Below, one piece after another: positions 1 to 11,383 of a stretch of DNA of 64,000 nucleotides; position 1 is the first letter of the stretch, and each line of letters begins with the position of its first letter. The translations under genes and the position numbers were made by a program. The notes under the pieces are model-generated. The model made no database searches, was not told where the DNA came from, and saw only the letters and a list, made by a program, of their open reading frames with translations. The DNA is from Cyclaneusma minus (lineage: Eukaryota; Ascomycota; Leotiomycetes; Marthamycetales; Marthamycetaceae), in the NCBI GenBank assembly GCA_037179335.1, contig JAKZHN010000004.1, positions 1,488,001-1,552,000 of the forward strand. The letters are read 5' to 3'.

Positions 1-1149
1 TTTTGTTGACTTTAGAAGCTCGTCCGGCCAAGACTGTGCGGAACTGTTCTGCTATGACGAAGATTTCCGCAGCAGAGCGATGTATGTACGTTCTTCTTGA
101 AATTCATCGATTTTAGCTCTAATAACCTTTGTAGAGCTGCTATCGTTGAAGAGGCAACTGCGGAACGACCATCCGCAACATCCTCCCAGTCGCCCCCTCC
201 ACCAGCGGCTCAGCCCCGAGAACACTCCCGTATACAAGACTCCTCCAATTCGTCCGGCCTAAACGATCGAGATGTGTACATTAGTCGTGTCGACGAATTC
301 CGAAAGCAGGAAGTAGCTGCTCATACCCGCATGGAGCACATGACTATTGTGAGCAGTGCTGTCGGTACTGCCGAGCGTGTTCCTCAAGGTCGCTTGTTCT
401 TAACAAGCAGAAAGGGTGAGATCGGCAAAGGAGGATCATCAACCGTGTATCTGGGTTGGGAATCAAAGGGGGCAGAATTAGTCCATCCAACTGTCCTCGT
501 CAAGCTAGCAGACTTCGGAGATGCACAAGAATCGCCAAAGAACGTGCTGTGCACCGACGGCACTCCCAATTACATGGCGCTGGAGCTATGGGATGAGGGC
601 AGAAGAACTCTCGACGCGAATGGAAGTCCTTGCATTCCTTTTTCCACCGCTGGAGACCTCTGGGCCACGGGAATTCTCATGATGGACCTTTTCTTCCCTG
701 ATGGATTGTCAGTTGCGTCGGGTGACGAGCACAAATACATTGGCCAAGTCCCGGAGAAAGAAGATGTAGAGGCCTTGGTATGGGCTCTTCATGATTTCCT
801 GCGCCGCAAGTCTATGTCCTCTGCACTGGCTCGGTTCTTGCTTAGTTTCCTGCTGGTGGTTGAGCCCGATCGTCGAGCCACCGCAGATACGGCCTATGCT
901 GAGATGTTGACTCTTAATCGCCTGGGAGACGCTGAACTTGGATATGAACCAAAGATCAAGCAAGAGGAGAACGAGCCAGAGATAAAACAGGAAGAAGTCG
1001 AACCCGAGATCGAGCAGGGGGAAGAACCAGAGATGAAGCAAGAGGAGAATACCGAGGCCGAGCCAGTAGCGAGTCCCCGCGGGTTGAAACGAGAGGCCTC
1101 CCCAACCTCGACACCGGGCGATGGACGTCCGGTCAAGAGAGCAGCCTAG
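1..1149 (+). CDS. Degenerate protein-kinase-like gene, 5' end outside window
   Basis: The frame is open to the stop at 1147-1149. A GTACGT donor at 86 and a TTTGTAG acceptor ending at 134 define a likely 49 bp intron; the exon upstream (frame from base 3) is also open, so the gene probably starts left of the window. The first in-frame ATG after the intron is at 331. The protein has a glycine-rich loop (GEIGKGGSSTVYLG) and a DFG region (LADFGDAQ), then GTPNYMALELW resembling the activation segment/APE region, and a helical C-lobe. The VAIK lysine, the alpha-C helix and the HRD catalytic loop are missing: the glycine loop is separated from DFG by only about 20 residues where kinases have over 100. 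The C-terminus (about 945-1060) holds imperfect EPEIKQEE repeats. I infer an internally deleted pseudokinase or a decaying gene; a missed intron cannot restore the lost part because no DNA is left between the two motifs. Confidence 0.55.
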
Positions 1150-1529
1150 AAAGTAGGTGATAGCAGAACGCCGACCAGAGATTGGAGTGAGCATGCGACA
1201 TACCCCGCAAACACCCTCAGACTGGTAGCCTCTCCCATCTCCATTGTCGTCTCTCAATTGGCCTACGATTCCCAGGATTGCATATTGTCTTCAAGCTGTG
1301 CCTTCTTCTGGACTTCGGGTTTGATCTTGTCATGACAAGTGTCACGTGTGTGATAATTTCCAGGCAGAATTACCGGGAACGCTTCGGGGAGGAAGGAAAA
1401 TGGAAGAGATAATGATAGAGATCTCCGCTAGCAATAAAGTCGTAATGAACCCAGATAAAAAGGACAGAGCCGCAAATACATTTCCCGTGATCGTCACACG
1501 TTCAACCACACTATCTCAGATTACCTATC

Positions 1530-2186
1530 CTAAGGGTCCCCATACCTCTGCACCGACAAATCCAACATCTCCTCCCCCTCCGGCAATGCCTCCCTAAAGC
1601 CCTCCTTCAACCCCGCCACATACCTCCTCAGCAAGACACTCCTCGAATCCCCCTCCTCCCAGTCAATCTTCGCCAAACTCAGTTCCTCCCTCAAACACTC
1701 AATGGGATACCTCCTCTCATTCGTAAAATCCGGATCAAAAATCCTCTTCCTTAACCCCTCACTCTCCTCTAACCTCCCATGAAATTTCGAGCCCTGTCCC
1801 AACATCATATTCTGGGGTGGGATGGCTTTGGCTTTGGGTCGGATGTAGGGTGCTGCGAGAACGTTGGCGGAAGAAAAGGGGGTGGCGAAGGTGCGCCGGT
1901 TGGGGTGTGGGTCGCGGAGGCCGGAGGCGGTGCCGAGGCCGGAGGGGGAGTAGTAGGTGGTGGGTGCGTAGAGGAGATTGCGGGCTTCGAGAGCTTGTTC
2001 CCATTGGAAGTGCTGGACGGGGTCGAAGGGGAGGTGGCGGTTGAAGACGTCGCCTGGTTTTGTGACTTTTGGGATCTTGCCCGTGACTCCTGGGGGTTCG
2101 AAATGGGGCTTGGATGTGGTCTGGGTTTGTGACATGGTTGATGAGGGCTTGGTGGTAGATGCTAGTCTGCTTGGAGCCTTGGACAA
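1530..2186 (-). CDS. Hypothetical fungal protein, 218 residues
   Basis: Single open frame with in-frame ATGs at residues 1 and 18. I do not recognise the family. The sequence has the amino-acid texture of a real protein: a Ser/Thr/Pro-rich start, a central part with aromatic and basic residues (FDPVQHFQWEQALEARNLLY), and an acidic, amphipathic C-terminal third (ECLREELSLAKIDWEEGD). No signal peptide or membrane segment is visible. The stop lies close to the 3' side of the kinase-like gene, so the two are convergent. The start could be the second Met; both choices keep the conserved-looking part. Confidence 0.5.
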   Translation of the reverse strand: MSKAPSRLASTTKPSSTMSQTQTTSKPHFEPPGVTGKIPKVTKPGDVFNRHLPFDPVQHFQWEQALEARNLLYAPTTYYSPSGLGTASGLRDPHPNRRTFATPFSSANVLAAPYIRPKAKAIPPQNMMLGQGSKFHGRLEESEGLRKRIFDPDFTNERRYPIECLREELSLAKIDWEEGDSRSVLLRRYVAGLKEGFREALPEGEEMLDLSVQRYGDP

Positions 2187-4181
2187 ATGAGGGGGTTTTC
2201 AATGGTTATCTAGTCATGAGGAGGTGCGATTGATCCTGAAGACCTTGGCAGCTTTAGAGTGTGTTCCCTGCTACAGTCGATTCACCTCATGAACGCATGG
2301 TAAGATATTCATGGTGAGAATCAGGAGAGCGAAGACAGCTCTTTGTTTGGTGTAACGCATTGGTCTTTGTGGTGCTGAAACATCTCGCATGGGCGGTTCA
2401 TGTTTCTTTCAGAAAGGTTTCGACGCAAATGAACAGTATTGTAACAAAGAAACGAGTACCACGAAGAGGAAACGAGATTACAGAGCACAAACTAGAGCGA
2501 TCGTGATTTCGGGGGCATTCGAAGTGAGGCCTCTTCGAGGACACTGGGGTAGGAGATGGTCATGCTCGCAGAGGATATCGCAAAAGAACATGTTTTCCCT
2601 TCAAGTTGACCTCTCAAGCTCTTGAAGCTCCAAATGATTTGCCCAATGATTTGACGCGTTCGTAAGCTCATAGCAGCATGACTGTATGTGCTTGGCATCA
2701 GGGAAAGGTGGAATATCCACGAGGAACTTTGGCGCTGAGACTGCAACAACTGACAAGTGACCAAGGACAGCTTGGATGATCTGAATTCTCATGAAGATGC
2801 CCAGCGACCAGAGGGAGAGAGAGAGCCTGAAAGTTGACAGGGGAATGGAGACTGCGACAAACGACAGGTGTAGGTTAAGGTACTCGCGAGTGAGCGCGAG
2901 TTGAGTATCGTGTTGCCGATTCATATGAACAAGGACGCTTGCCGCTTGATGTATGATACAGCGTCGTCGGAAGATGATGCCTGAGTTGGAGAGGTTGAGA
3001 GAGGTGGAGGTACAAAAATTGTACGCGAGAGTCACGTGACAGTACTCCGCCAAGCATTTTGGGACACGCGACAAACGCGTCGCCTCATCTCTCCCTCTTC
3101 CCCACCCCAACTCTGCCATTTCAGCCGCTCCTCTTTGAATCCGACCACCGGCCAGTCCTGCATTTCAATGTCTACTGTCATAATGACAGCTTCAATGCCT
3201 TGCCGCTTCAGCCGCTGTCTCCGCCACCTCGTCTCGCACCGCCCACCGGAAGCTCAGTCTGCTCGCTCTTCACGGGAGCTGACCCAGCAGCCACCACGTC
3301 TTTGTATCTCACACCCAAGCGGATGAATCTCGATGAAGTCGGTTCGCAGCGAAATACATACCACCCGTACCGACCAATTGACAATGCTACATCTGGAAAG
3401 CTCTCCCGATGGCCGTGGTCTCCAAGGCCTCCCCTCGGCCTTCCACTTTCTCTTGTCATGACTTCCCTTCGTCCAGTCCGCATTTTCTCTGCATTACATG
3501 CTATGCCTTTTTCTTTTCGGCTATCGTATCTGCCCTATGCTGAGCGGTCACAAGTGGACCTATGCTCTAGAAAGACACAAGTCTCTGCTTGGCTACACGT
3601 GTCAATTTAGCCCTGGAGAAGGCCAGACTGGCTCGAACGCTGTAGTCACGTGCTTATACAGAATTCCTGACGTACAGCCCGGTACATTGTTTTATTTGCG
3701 CTTTCAATTGAGAAATGAGGCTGCTCTGGCCGAAAGCAGGCTGCGTCCGATGTCTGGATAAAGAACAAATGCGCAACAAGGCTCCGCGCACCACGATTAA
3801 AGTATGGATTCGCACAGCATCAATGCGATTGTTCGGCAGTCTACATCTTTATTGCAATTCATTATTTGGAACTTTCATCTCTTATTTACTTTGATTTTGA
3901 GAAGAGTCGGCTCCGAAAGCATCGAGAGAACAAAGCATATAATTTCATTCAATACCTTTGCAGAACGGGGCCGTTTTCAGTATTGCTGCTTCAAAGAAGC
4001 CATGTTATGTTCTTCACACAATGGCGGAGACTAGCCCGTTGCTTTCCTTAAGTCGACAGACTAATCTCAAAAGCAAGCTTTATTCTGTTGTTCACTAAGG
4101 TACACAAAACACGTTTCTGAAACTTATCGCTGGTCGTTCATTCGCCTCTATATCGTATAGGGACGGCAACTGGTTGTCAAG
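2187..4181. other. Gene-poor interval
   Basis: About 2 kb with no ORF I can support. One frame at 3168-3326 begins with a basic, Ser/Arg-rich, acid-poor stretch (MSTVIMTASMPCRFSRCLRH) of the kind seen in mitochondrial targeting peptides, but it stops after 52 codons and I could not find a convincing downstream exon. An overlapping frame (3059-3610) runs 183 codons without recognisable motifs. The last few hundred bases would hold the promoter of the large gene at 4182. Confidence 0.3.
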
Positions 4182-7100
4182 ATGCCTCCCAGACCGATCG
4201 CGCCCAGGCCGCCAGGCGGCGGAGGTGGCGGGTATATCTTCGGGGGAAATTCCGGAGGCAATCCTGGAGGCAATCCCGGAGGCAATTACGGAGCATATTA
4301 CACAGGAAAACGCACTACTCGCTCCGGCGAAGAAGACGACGACGACGACGATGATGACGATTACCAGGATGAAACCGAGAAGACGTCGGCACGACAAAAC
4401 CGGCCCAGGAAAAAGATTCAAAACGAGTCGCCCAACATCATTAATGCTGCGCCAGGCCAAACTCGTTCGAAAAGGAAAACATATCGCCAGGGGCAGTATG
4501 CTAAATATGTTGACAAAGGGTTCATCCCTTCCGACTCCACAGGCTACAGAAGCCACCAGCCTGATCCAACCGTACCTAAGCCAAAATCAAGATATGATTC
4601 GACTGCGTCTAAAGTTTTCAAGGACTCGGAGTATCAAGAATTCTCGAACCAGCCCTATGTCTTACCTGAGGAACAGCAACCGAACGAGGGAGAAGCGGAT
4701 TACAAAGAAAGAATGAGAGTCAAGAGAAAAATAGAAGCCTTCAGGAACAAGAAAAGAACGGACTTCGAAGGAGAGTTAGGTGTCATAACAAGGGCACAAT
4801 TTGAGCCCCTGAAAACTTGGCAAACTAGGCTGAACAAGCATCAGCTTGGTCAGCGAATGACACGACTTCACAGTCTAAAGGAGCGAGCGCTATACGACCC
4901 TCGAGTGCAACAAGCGGAAAACAACTATCTCATGCAACGCCAAGCCTGGTACCAATCACATCCCAACTTCCCAATTGACACTCAAAACAACGCCAAGGGA
5001 GGGGAGCCTGTACGTCGCTGCCAATATTGTAAAAGAAACTATGAAAATGTATGCGACATGCGAAACACTTATCCAAACCCATGCGGGACCTGCCTTCGTC
5101 AAGACCAGCTCTGCATTCCACCAATCGATGCGGAATGTTCGGACGACACCGAAGACATGAAGGCCTCTTGGCGATGCAGGCGCTGCATAGAGAAACGCAT
5201 CAATTGCCAATTTTACGACGATGTTAGCGGCATCGTCCAGGGTGAATACCCGCCAGGGTTTCGTGAAGGCAATCATAAAAGAGGAGCTTGCATCGCCTGC
5301 CTCCAGGCTGGCGTGGCATGCTTCGAGAAGAGGAAAGATTTCCCCCCTACTGCCGCCGAGGATCCCTTTTGGTGCAACAGATGTCTTGAGGATAAAGAAA
5401 AGACATGCGATGCTGACCAGCGCCACCCTTGCACCAACTGTCAGAACAAAAAGGTCGAACCAGACTTCGACGACCTAACGGGCAAAGAGCAGTCGTTGAA
5501 TCACAGGGAGTGTTACATGACCCCAGGCCGCTTCACCGGGGAGGCTAGACGGGAGGATCATTGCATGCGCTGCTTCGCGAACAACCTCATCGGCTGCAAT
5601 GTCGACCGTGTAGGCTTCCCGTGTAGTGAATGCGTGTCGACAGGCTCGCTGTGCCTCCAGGGACAACGAGCACAAGTTCACGAGAACTTGAGGCAGATGG
5701 GGGTGACTCCGCGTCCCCGAATATTGCCACAAGACAAAGAAGCATCCACACCGGAGGTCGAAATCCCCGACCATTTGAAGTGTGGGCCGTGTCAACGGTT
5801 CATGAGAGCTTGCTCTAGCGGTATGCCCTGCATAGATTGCACAGATTTCGAACACGAAGCCCTTTGCACCTATGTTGAAGAGAGAATGGACCCGAAATAC
5901 GTCAGTGACAGGCAGCCCAGGCCAGTCAATGCGCGGCCAGTGCGACGAAACAATGGTAATGGTATCGTTGGCCGTCCTGCCAGTGGACTTGCCCCAGGCG
6001 GCTCTCGGCCTAATTATGATGGTTATCCTGGCTTTACACGTTTCTACCATGATCCCTGGTGGTTTTCCCCTTTAAAGGAATATATCCACCCTTACTTGGC
6101 GTGGAGATCGGTCAGATCCGGCCAGAAAAGCACGCCATACCCGACACCAAATCGACAAACGTTGATGCCGTGGGAGGGGTTGATACACGAGCGCGACCCG
6201 CGGTGGGATACCTATCCCTATCAAGCACCTAATTATCCAAAACCCGAGGAGTACCAGCGAGAAGACGCAGAGAGACGTATCACGGGTACGCTGTATGCGC
6301 ATCGTGGTGAAAACAAAGGGTTGCGACAGGGAAGTCGCAGAAAAGCTCTAAAGACACGTATAGCAACTTTTAGAAAAAAATACCGGGATAATAAACAAAC
6401 GGACGAGGAACTCTTCGACATGTTTATTTGTCAAGACGTGGGATATCATAGAGATCACAACCCGACGGATGAGAGATCGGACGCGGTTCTCTACGACTTG
6501 TATTCTCGTAATTATCAAGACGATGATGCTGCGGCAGGGTCGGTCAGCGACGTAGCATCACTCAACACACCATCACCGCTTTCTTTTGGCGGAGCTGACC
6601 TTGGCAATATTGACAACTTCGATTATGACGGCTTCAATTTTGACGAACACGTTCTAGACGAAACCTTTTATAATAACGACCCAGAGGTTCAAGTCGCACT
6701 TAACAATTCACTTAACCAAAACAATGCAGCGTCAAGAGAGTCTGCGGCGCGGGATGAGATGGCTCGTACCATCAATCCAGGTCCACCCGCACCTATTCCT
6801 TGTCAACATCATTTGGTCAATAGATATCCCTCGTACCCACAGACAGGGCCTCCGCTAACGCCCGGGCGTCCACAGGCTGGTCTGCAGGCTGGCCTGCAGG
6901 CATCCTGGAACAACACGCAGGACTCACAGGCTCTGCACCGCGATCTGGAGAATTACTTGCAGAACCCGAACGCGGGCTTGTTGGCACCGCCAGGGCCCAA
7001 TGAATTTGCCGTTCCGACGCGTCACATGGCGATGCCGAACATCGCCAGACGCTCGCGTACTTTCCCGGGGTTGACTGCTCGTCAGATTCACGGAAACATC

Positions 7101-9137
7101 AGTTCCAAGGTGCCCTGCGGTCAGTGGGTCGAAGGCAAGAACGCCTGGTGTGGTGAATGGCCTTGTAAGCGTTGCGAAGACACTTCACACAGTAGCGGTG
7201 CCTGCCCAGAAGCCCAGACGTGCCAGAAATGCATGTCCGCAGCGCTAGAAGGCTTCCAGGAGTTGACAAACCAGGTCATCCAAGCGTCCAGGTCGTATGT
7301 TTGCACATCATGTGCTAACATAATAGCCTCAGATTGGACAGCAGCCGGCACAGATGTCAAAAAAGATGGAAAGTGTAACTGTCACGATACCCTCGAGCTC
7401 GCCTGGCTGTGTCCCCCTCATCGTCCGGCCGCCCTGGTCACTATAGCCCAGGCGACGCAGCGCAACAAGCAATCCATGCTCGATCGCTACGCTACATCTA
7501 TCTGTGTCAGATGCACTACCAACCCGGAGGACGCCACCGGTCAAAACACCTCCATCTGGTATTGCCTGTGCTGCTACAATCTCGTAATTGACGAGGACCT
7601 CTTGCGCCAGACGCTAAACCCGGGCAACCCCACCACTTCAACGCACGGCAGAAACAACGCCACTCACTTCTATCCCCCGATCCAAGGGACCGACTTCTCC
7701 GGCGCCGTGTTCGACCCCCAGGACCCCTACACTCTGCCCACTCTGCCGCCAGGCCACCGGCTCGAACCTGGACGCGCGCGTCCGCCTCTGAGAGCGAGAC
7801 ACGAGCCGAGCTGGTCCAATCTGTATAATGGACCAGCATTCGGCAATCCCTTAGGGATAACCGGGGACAACCAGACGCCATCGAACGCATCCACACCGGC
7901 ATCCGGCGGCACCGCCAATAATGCGCCATCGTTCTCACTCGAACCAGCATCCGAGTTCAGCTTTGGGCCGCGATCGAATGCATCTACACCGATGCCCTTG
8001 CCCCGCAGCTACCGGGAACCGCAATTGGGACCTCGACCTTTCGACTTTCCGAATCCCGTGAGCACAATCTCAGAAGCTCCAGAGTCAGGGGCTCCAGAGT
8101 CAGGGGCTCCAACGTCCGGGGCTCCGGATGCTCCCTTTAATGTCGACTGGTTCTTCCGGAAATCAGTGACCCCGCCTGAAGGCCTCGCCGACGGACAAGT
8201 CCCCTTCGACAGTCCCTCGGCCTTCCTCCCATCAGCGCACACAACACCCAAACAGCCAACACCCAAACAGCTGACGCCCAAGAACCAGACGACCCAAGTA
8301 AACCCGACCGCCACGCCCGGAGGCCTGCACATCGAAACGCCCCTATTCCAAGCCACGCCCACCGGCGGCCTCGGCAACTTCATGTCCGACCTGGACCTCA
8401 CTGGACAATTCGGCGAACCACAATTTGGCGCACCAGTACCTATTCAGCCACAAGCCCCCTATCCCGCCGACACGAACGGGCTGCAAGGCCTTGATCCCCA
8501 CTGGCGTGCCCCTATGGAGCGCCTGCAAGCCTCTGAGGATTTGTTGAATAGCACCGGCGCTAATGTCACACCACGTAATGATGTGTTTGATTTTGAGAAC
8601 ATCGAGCAAACCATCGACCCTAACACCGATGAGGATCTTCGGAATTTTGATTTTGCGAACTATTTGAATCAAGGCGGTGATGATTGGGAACCGTCGAGAG
8701 ACCAGACGCGCTTGACGCCTGAGGAGCAGCGGATTGCGGCACAGACGCTGAGTGGCAGTAATCATTGTAGTAACGACGGCAGTCAAAATGGGAACAATGG
8801 TAACAACGGCGGCAACAACGGTGGCAACAACGGTGGTAACAACGGCGGCAACAACGGCGGCAACACATTCGACCCCAATCAATTCGACCCAAATCAATTC
8901 AGTGGCGGCTCGCCAAGCGGTCTAGATGATTACAATTTCGGCAGCCTCATGAATACCCCCGCGATGCCACAGGGCGACGATGCGTTCCAGCGGAGTCTGC
9001 AGCAGACGCAGCAGGAGCTTCAGCCCATGATGAATGGACAGTTTAATGCGGAGGTGACGGAGACGGATTTGTTTGATTTTCAGCTTGCGGATGTGGCGGG
9101 GCAGGAGGGGCAGCAGGGGCAGCAGCGCTATTACTGA
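4182..9137 (+). CDS. Giant cysteine-rich protein with tandem Zn2Cys6-like modules
   Basis: A single uninterrupted 1651-codon frame. The N-terminus is low complexity (Gly-rich repeats, then a run of Asp around residue 50), followed by a charged region. Residues about 280-560 hold a chain of cysteine modules such as CQYC-x7-C-x9-CGTC-x6-C, CMRC-x7-C-x8-CSEC-x6-C and CGPC-x6-C, close in spacing to the GAL4-type Zn2Cys6 cluster (C-x2-C-x6-C-x5-16-C-x2-C-x6-C), but repeated about five times instead of once. A second Cys-rich region lies at about 978-1130. The rest is Pro/Asn/Gln-rich and disordered, with ESGAP, TPKQ and NNGG repeats, ending Gln-rich. I infer zinc binding and possibly a nuclear or DNA/RNA-binding role. 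No family name is certain. Absence of introns over 5 kb is unusual for a fungal gene of this size. Confidence 0.75.
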   Translation: MPPRPIAPRPPGGGGGGYIFGGNSGGNPGGNPGGNYGAYYTGKRTTRSGEEDDDDDDDDDYQDETEKTSARQNRPRKKIQNESPNIINAAPGQTRSKRKTYRQGQYAKYVDKGFIPSDSTGYRSHQPDPTVPKPKSRYDSTASKVFKDSEYQEFSNQPYVLPEEQQPNEGEADYKERMRVKRKIEAFRNKKRTDFEGELGVITRAQFEPLKTWQTRLNKHQLGQRMTRLHSLKERALYDPRVQQAENNYLMQRQAWYQSHPNFPIDTQNNAKGGEPVRRCQYCKRNYENVCDMRNTYPNPCGTCLRQDQLCIPPIDAECSDDTEDMKASWRCRRCIEKRINCQFYDDVSGIVQGEYPPGFREGNHKRGACIACLQAGVACFEKRKDFPPTAAEDPFWCNRCLEDKEKTCDADQRHPCTNCQNKKVEPDFDDLTGKEQSLNHRECYMTPGRFTGEARREDHCMRCFANNLIGCNVDRVGFPCSECVSTGSLCLQGQRAQVHENLRQMGVTPRPRILPQDKEASTPEVEIPDHLKCGPCQRFMRACSSGMPCIDCTDFEHEALCTYVEERMDPKYVSDRQPRPVNARPVRRNNGNGIVGRPASGLAPGGSRPNYDGYPGFTRFYHDPWWFSPLKEYIHPYLAWRSVRSGQKSTPYPTPNRQTLMPWEGLIHERDPRWDTYPYQAPNYPKPEEYQREDAERRITGTLYAHRGENKGLRQGSRRKALKTRIATFRKKYRDNKQTDEELFDMFICQDVGYHRDHNPTDERSDAVLYDLYSRNYQDDDAAAGSVSDVASLNTPSPLSFGGADLGNIDNFDYDGFNFDEHVLDETFYNNDPEVQVALNNSLNQNNAASRESAARDEMARTINPGPPAPIPCQHHLVNRYPSYPQTGPPLTPGRPQAGLQAGLQASWNNTQDSQALHRDLENYLQNPNAGLLAPPGPNEFAVPTRHMAMPNIARRSRTFPGLTARQIHGNISSKVPCGQWVEGKNAWCGEWPCKRCEDTSHSSGACPEAQTCQKCMSAALEGFQELTNQVIQASRSYVCTSCANIIASDWTAAGTDVKKDGKCNCHDTLELAWLCPPHRPAALVTIAQATQRNKQSMLDRYATSICVRCTTNPEDATGQNTSIWYCLCCYNLVIDEDLLRQTLNPGNPTTSTHGRNNATHFYPPIQGTDFSGAVFDPQDPYTLPTLPPGHRLEPGRARPPLRARHEPSWSNLYNGPAFGNPLGITGDNQTPSNASTPASGGTANNAPSFSLEPASEFSFGPRSNASTPMPLPRSYREPQLGPRPFDFPNPVSTISEAPESGAPESGAPTSGAPDAPFNVDWFFRKSVTPPEGLADGQVPFDSPSAFLPSAHTTPKQPTPKQLTPKNQTTQVNPTATPGGLHIETPLFQATPTGGLGNFMSDLDLTGQFGEPQFGAPVPIQPQAPYPADTNGLQGLDPHWRAPMERLQASEDLLNSTGANVTPRNDVFDFENIEQTIDPNTDEDLRNFDFANYLNQGGDDWEPSRDQTRLTPEEQRIAAQTLSGSNHCSNDGSQNGNNGNNGGNNGGNNGGNNGGNNGGNTFDPNQFDPNQFSGGSPSGLDDYNFGSLMNTPAMPQGDDAFQRSLQQTQQELQPMMNGQFNAEVTETDLFDFQLADVAGQEGQQGQQRYY

Positions 9138-10220
9138 AGACACTAGACGGTAAATACAGATGACTAGATACTTTTTCTTTTGTTAATTGGGTTTTGGGAG
9201 GGGTATGGATGGGGTATGGATGGGGTATATACATGACTGTATATTGAGGTTTGTATATACCCTGGGGCGTTGGATTTGGGGAGGCTGTTTTGCATAGACG
9301 TTTAGAAGTATAGGAATATATTTTGGTGTTTTCAATTTATCTGATACTTCACTACCTGGGGAGGATCCGGGATCCGTGGCCTGCTCTCATGCCTCTTTTT
9401 CAAATTGCTTTGCGAATCGTTGTTATGCCGGTCCGTTGACAGGTAAGCTAATAACCTAACCCCCCCCCACCACCTACCACCCATCTGTCCGTCTTAGACA
9501 ACCGCGCTAAGCAATTCGCTTTATCTGCGCACCACAAGACTCTGTTCTGTCTCTCTGGGTATTCATAAAACCTACCAATTTCTTGTCACTATTTTAGTCT
9601 TCTTCTCATTCTTTTCGTAGTCTCAAAAATACACGCGATTGATCATTTTCAATTCCAACCAACACACCGTCACACGACAACACAGGCATGCTCCTCAAAT
9701 TGTGAGAATATTATCCTTTGTCAGACTCAGGCACGCGCTTGTTACTCATGCGCTAGCCGGCCATCGACCAGAAATCGTCAACGGGCGCCGGCCTCTGGGA
9801 TTGAAACCCAGGATATCAAAAATGCTGCAATCCGAGAAAAAATTTGAAAAAAGCGTGCATAGATATCCGCCGGTATTTCCGCGAGGTTACTGATGGATGG
9901 GTGTGACATACTACGAGCCTACGAGCTAGGTCTCAAAAACACCGCTGCCATCTCCACAATTTCTGCACGAAACCCCTAAAGACTAAAGAGTAAAGACACA
10001 TGCAATTGCGGAGTACCTACCAGATGAGCAACAAGTACCTAGCTGGCGAAATTCTCAATCTATTCAATACATTATACTGACAACATTCGCACAATCGGTC
10101 GGACTCAGATTCACACTACTGAAAGTGAAATCCTCAAGTTCATCATACTGCTCAAATTCAACCAAACTCTCAAGATTCACTCTCCCCAAGCTCATCACAT
10201 CATCCCACCCATAGCCCCCC

Positions 10221-10757
10221 ATCCGGGCCATCCGGGCCATCCGGGCCATCCCCTCATAAATGCACTTCTCGTCACATCTCAAAATCAGTAAATCACAGCA
10301 CTGCTCCAAACGCTGCCATTCATTCCCCTATCACTTATAAACCTGTTACCTACCAATACCAAATCTCCGTCCTTTCGGGACCTTTCGGGACCTTTCCAGG
10401 CTCCCAAAACATCTCTGTCTGTTATACCCTCCCAGCCCAGAGTTCACAAAACAAGTCAGTAAAAAACGCTCTATTAAAAGCCATGCAAAATGCAAAATGC
10501 AAAAAAAGAAAACCGAAGAAAAGAAAAACACGCAAAAAAAAATACGCAAAAAAAAAACACGCAAAACCCAAAAAGAACTCAAACCCAGTACTTCGCACAT
10601 GTATAACCAAGGGATATATATCCACCCAGCAACTAAAATCCTCCAACTTTCCAATCAAGCCAGACACCATATCTAGCCGTTCGAGTTATTCCAAATCAAT
10701 CGCAGAAATTCCTCTATATGCCAGCTCCCGGCGCTTCCGGCGCTTCCGGCGCTTCCG
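10221..10757. repeat. Cluster of 7-13 bp triplications
   Basis: Five separate short tandem repeats of about three units within 540 bp: ATCCGGGCC x3 (10221-10247), CCTTTCGGGA x3 with the last unit imperfect (10371-10400), ATGCAAA x3 (10483-10503), a CGCAAAAAAAA-type motif x3 (about 10531-10566) and CGGCGCTTC x3 (about 10729-10756). Each has a different sequence but a similar size and copy number. Confidence 0.85.
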
Positions 10758-11383
10758 CCAGATCGGTTCCCAGTCTTTAACTCCCTAGCCTCACACACCC
10801 AAGAACACAACAAAACCCAACAAGAAAATGATATCACGTCTTGGTAACAGATAAAAAGGATAATCATCACTTTGATCAAGAACTTCAGAGTCGCGTCCAG
10901 AAACTGACAAACAACCGTGTCTTCCCAGGCGCAAACCATGGAATTCGGCCGAGTTCTCGCCTACTCCCTGCTTCACACCACCACTCGATCCTAATGGTAG
11001 CACCTGCCACATCCTCCTCAGCGCGCAGCCTCAGCGCGCAGCCGCAGCGGCACGCACCCTCTCCTCTCTTCCTCGCCCAACTTGCCGATTGGCCTCGCAA
11101 TTGACATAAAGGCCCCGCCACCACAACCCCGCCATCTCTTCCACCACAAAAACACCTGACCATCCCACCATCCAAATCCCCAGCGCGAGCACCAGAGCAT
11201 CTTCACCCACGCACCCAACATTGCGCAGTCCTTCACCGATATCTACGCAGTGAGCGCAGTAGGCTCATAGCCGTCACATCAGCATTTCCTCTTTGCCTTT
11301 GCTCCTCCCTTCGTCTTCTTCATCCCCTTCCCTTCCCTTCCTCCCTCCCACTCTCACCAAAAACACATCTCCATCCTATAACG

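Noticed and set aside
1778..2190. Gly/Val-rich plus-strand ORFs opposite the 1530-2186 gene
   Set aside because: Shadows of the opposite coding strand with low-complexity composition.
9755..9870. tRNA-like arm (CTGGG-TTTCAAT-CCCAG on the minus strand)
   Set aside because: A T-arm-like hairpin is present, but there is no A box, no matching acceptor stem and no proper anticodon arm.
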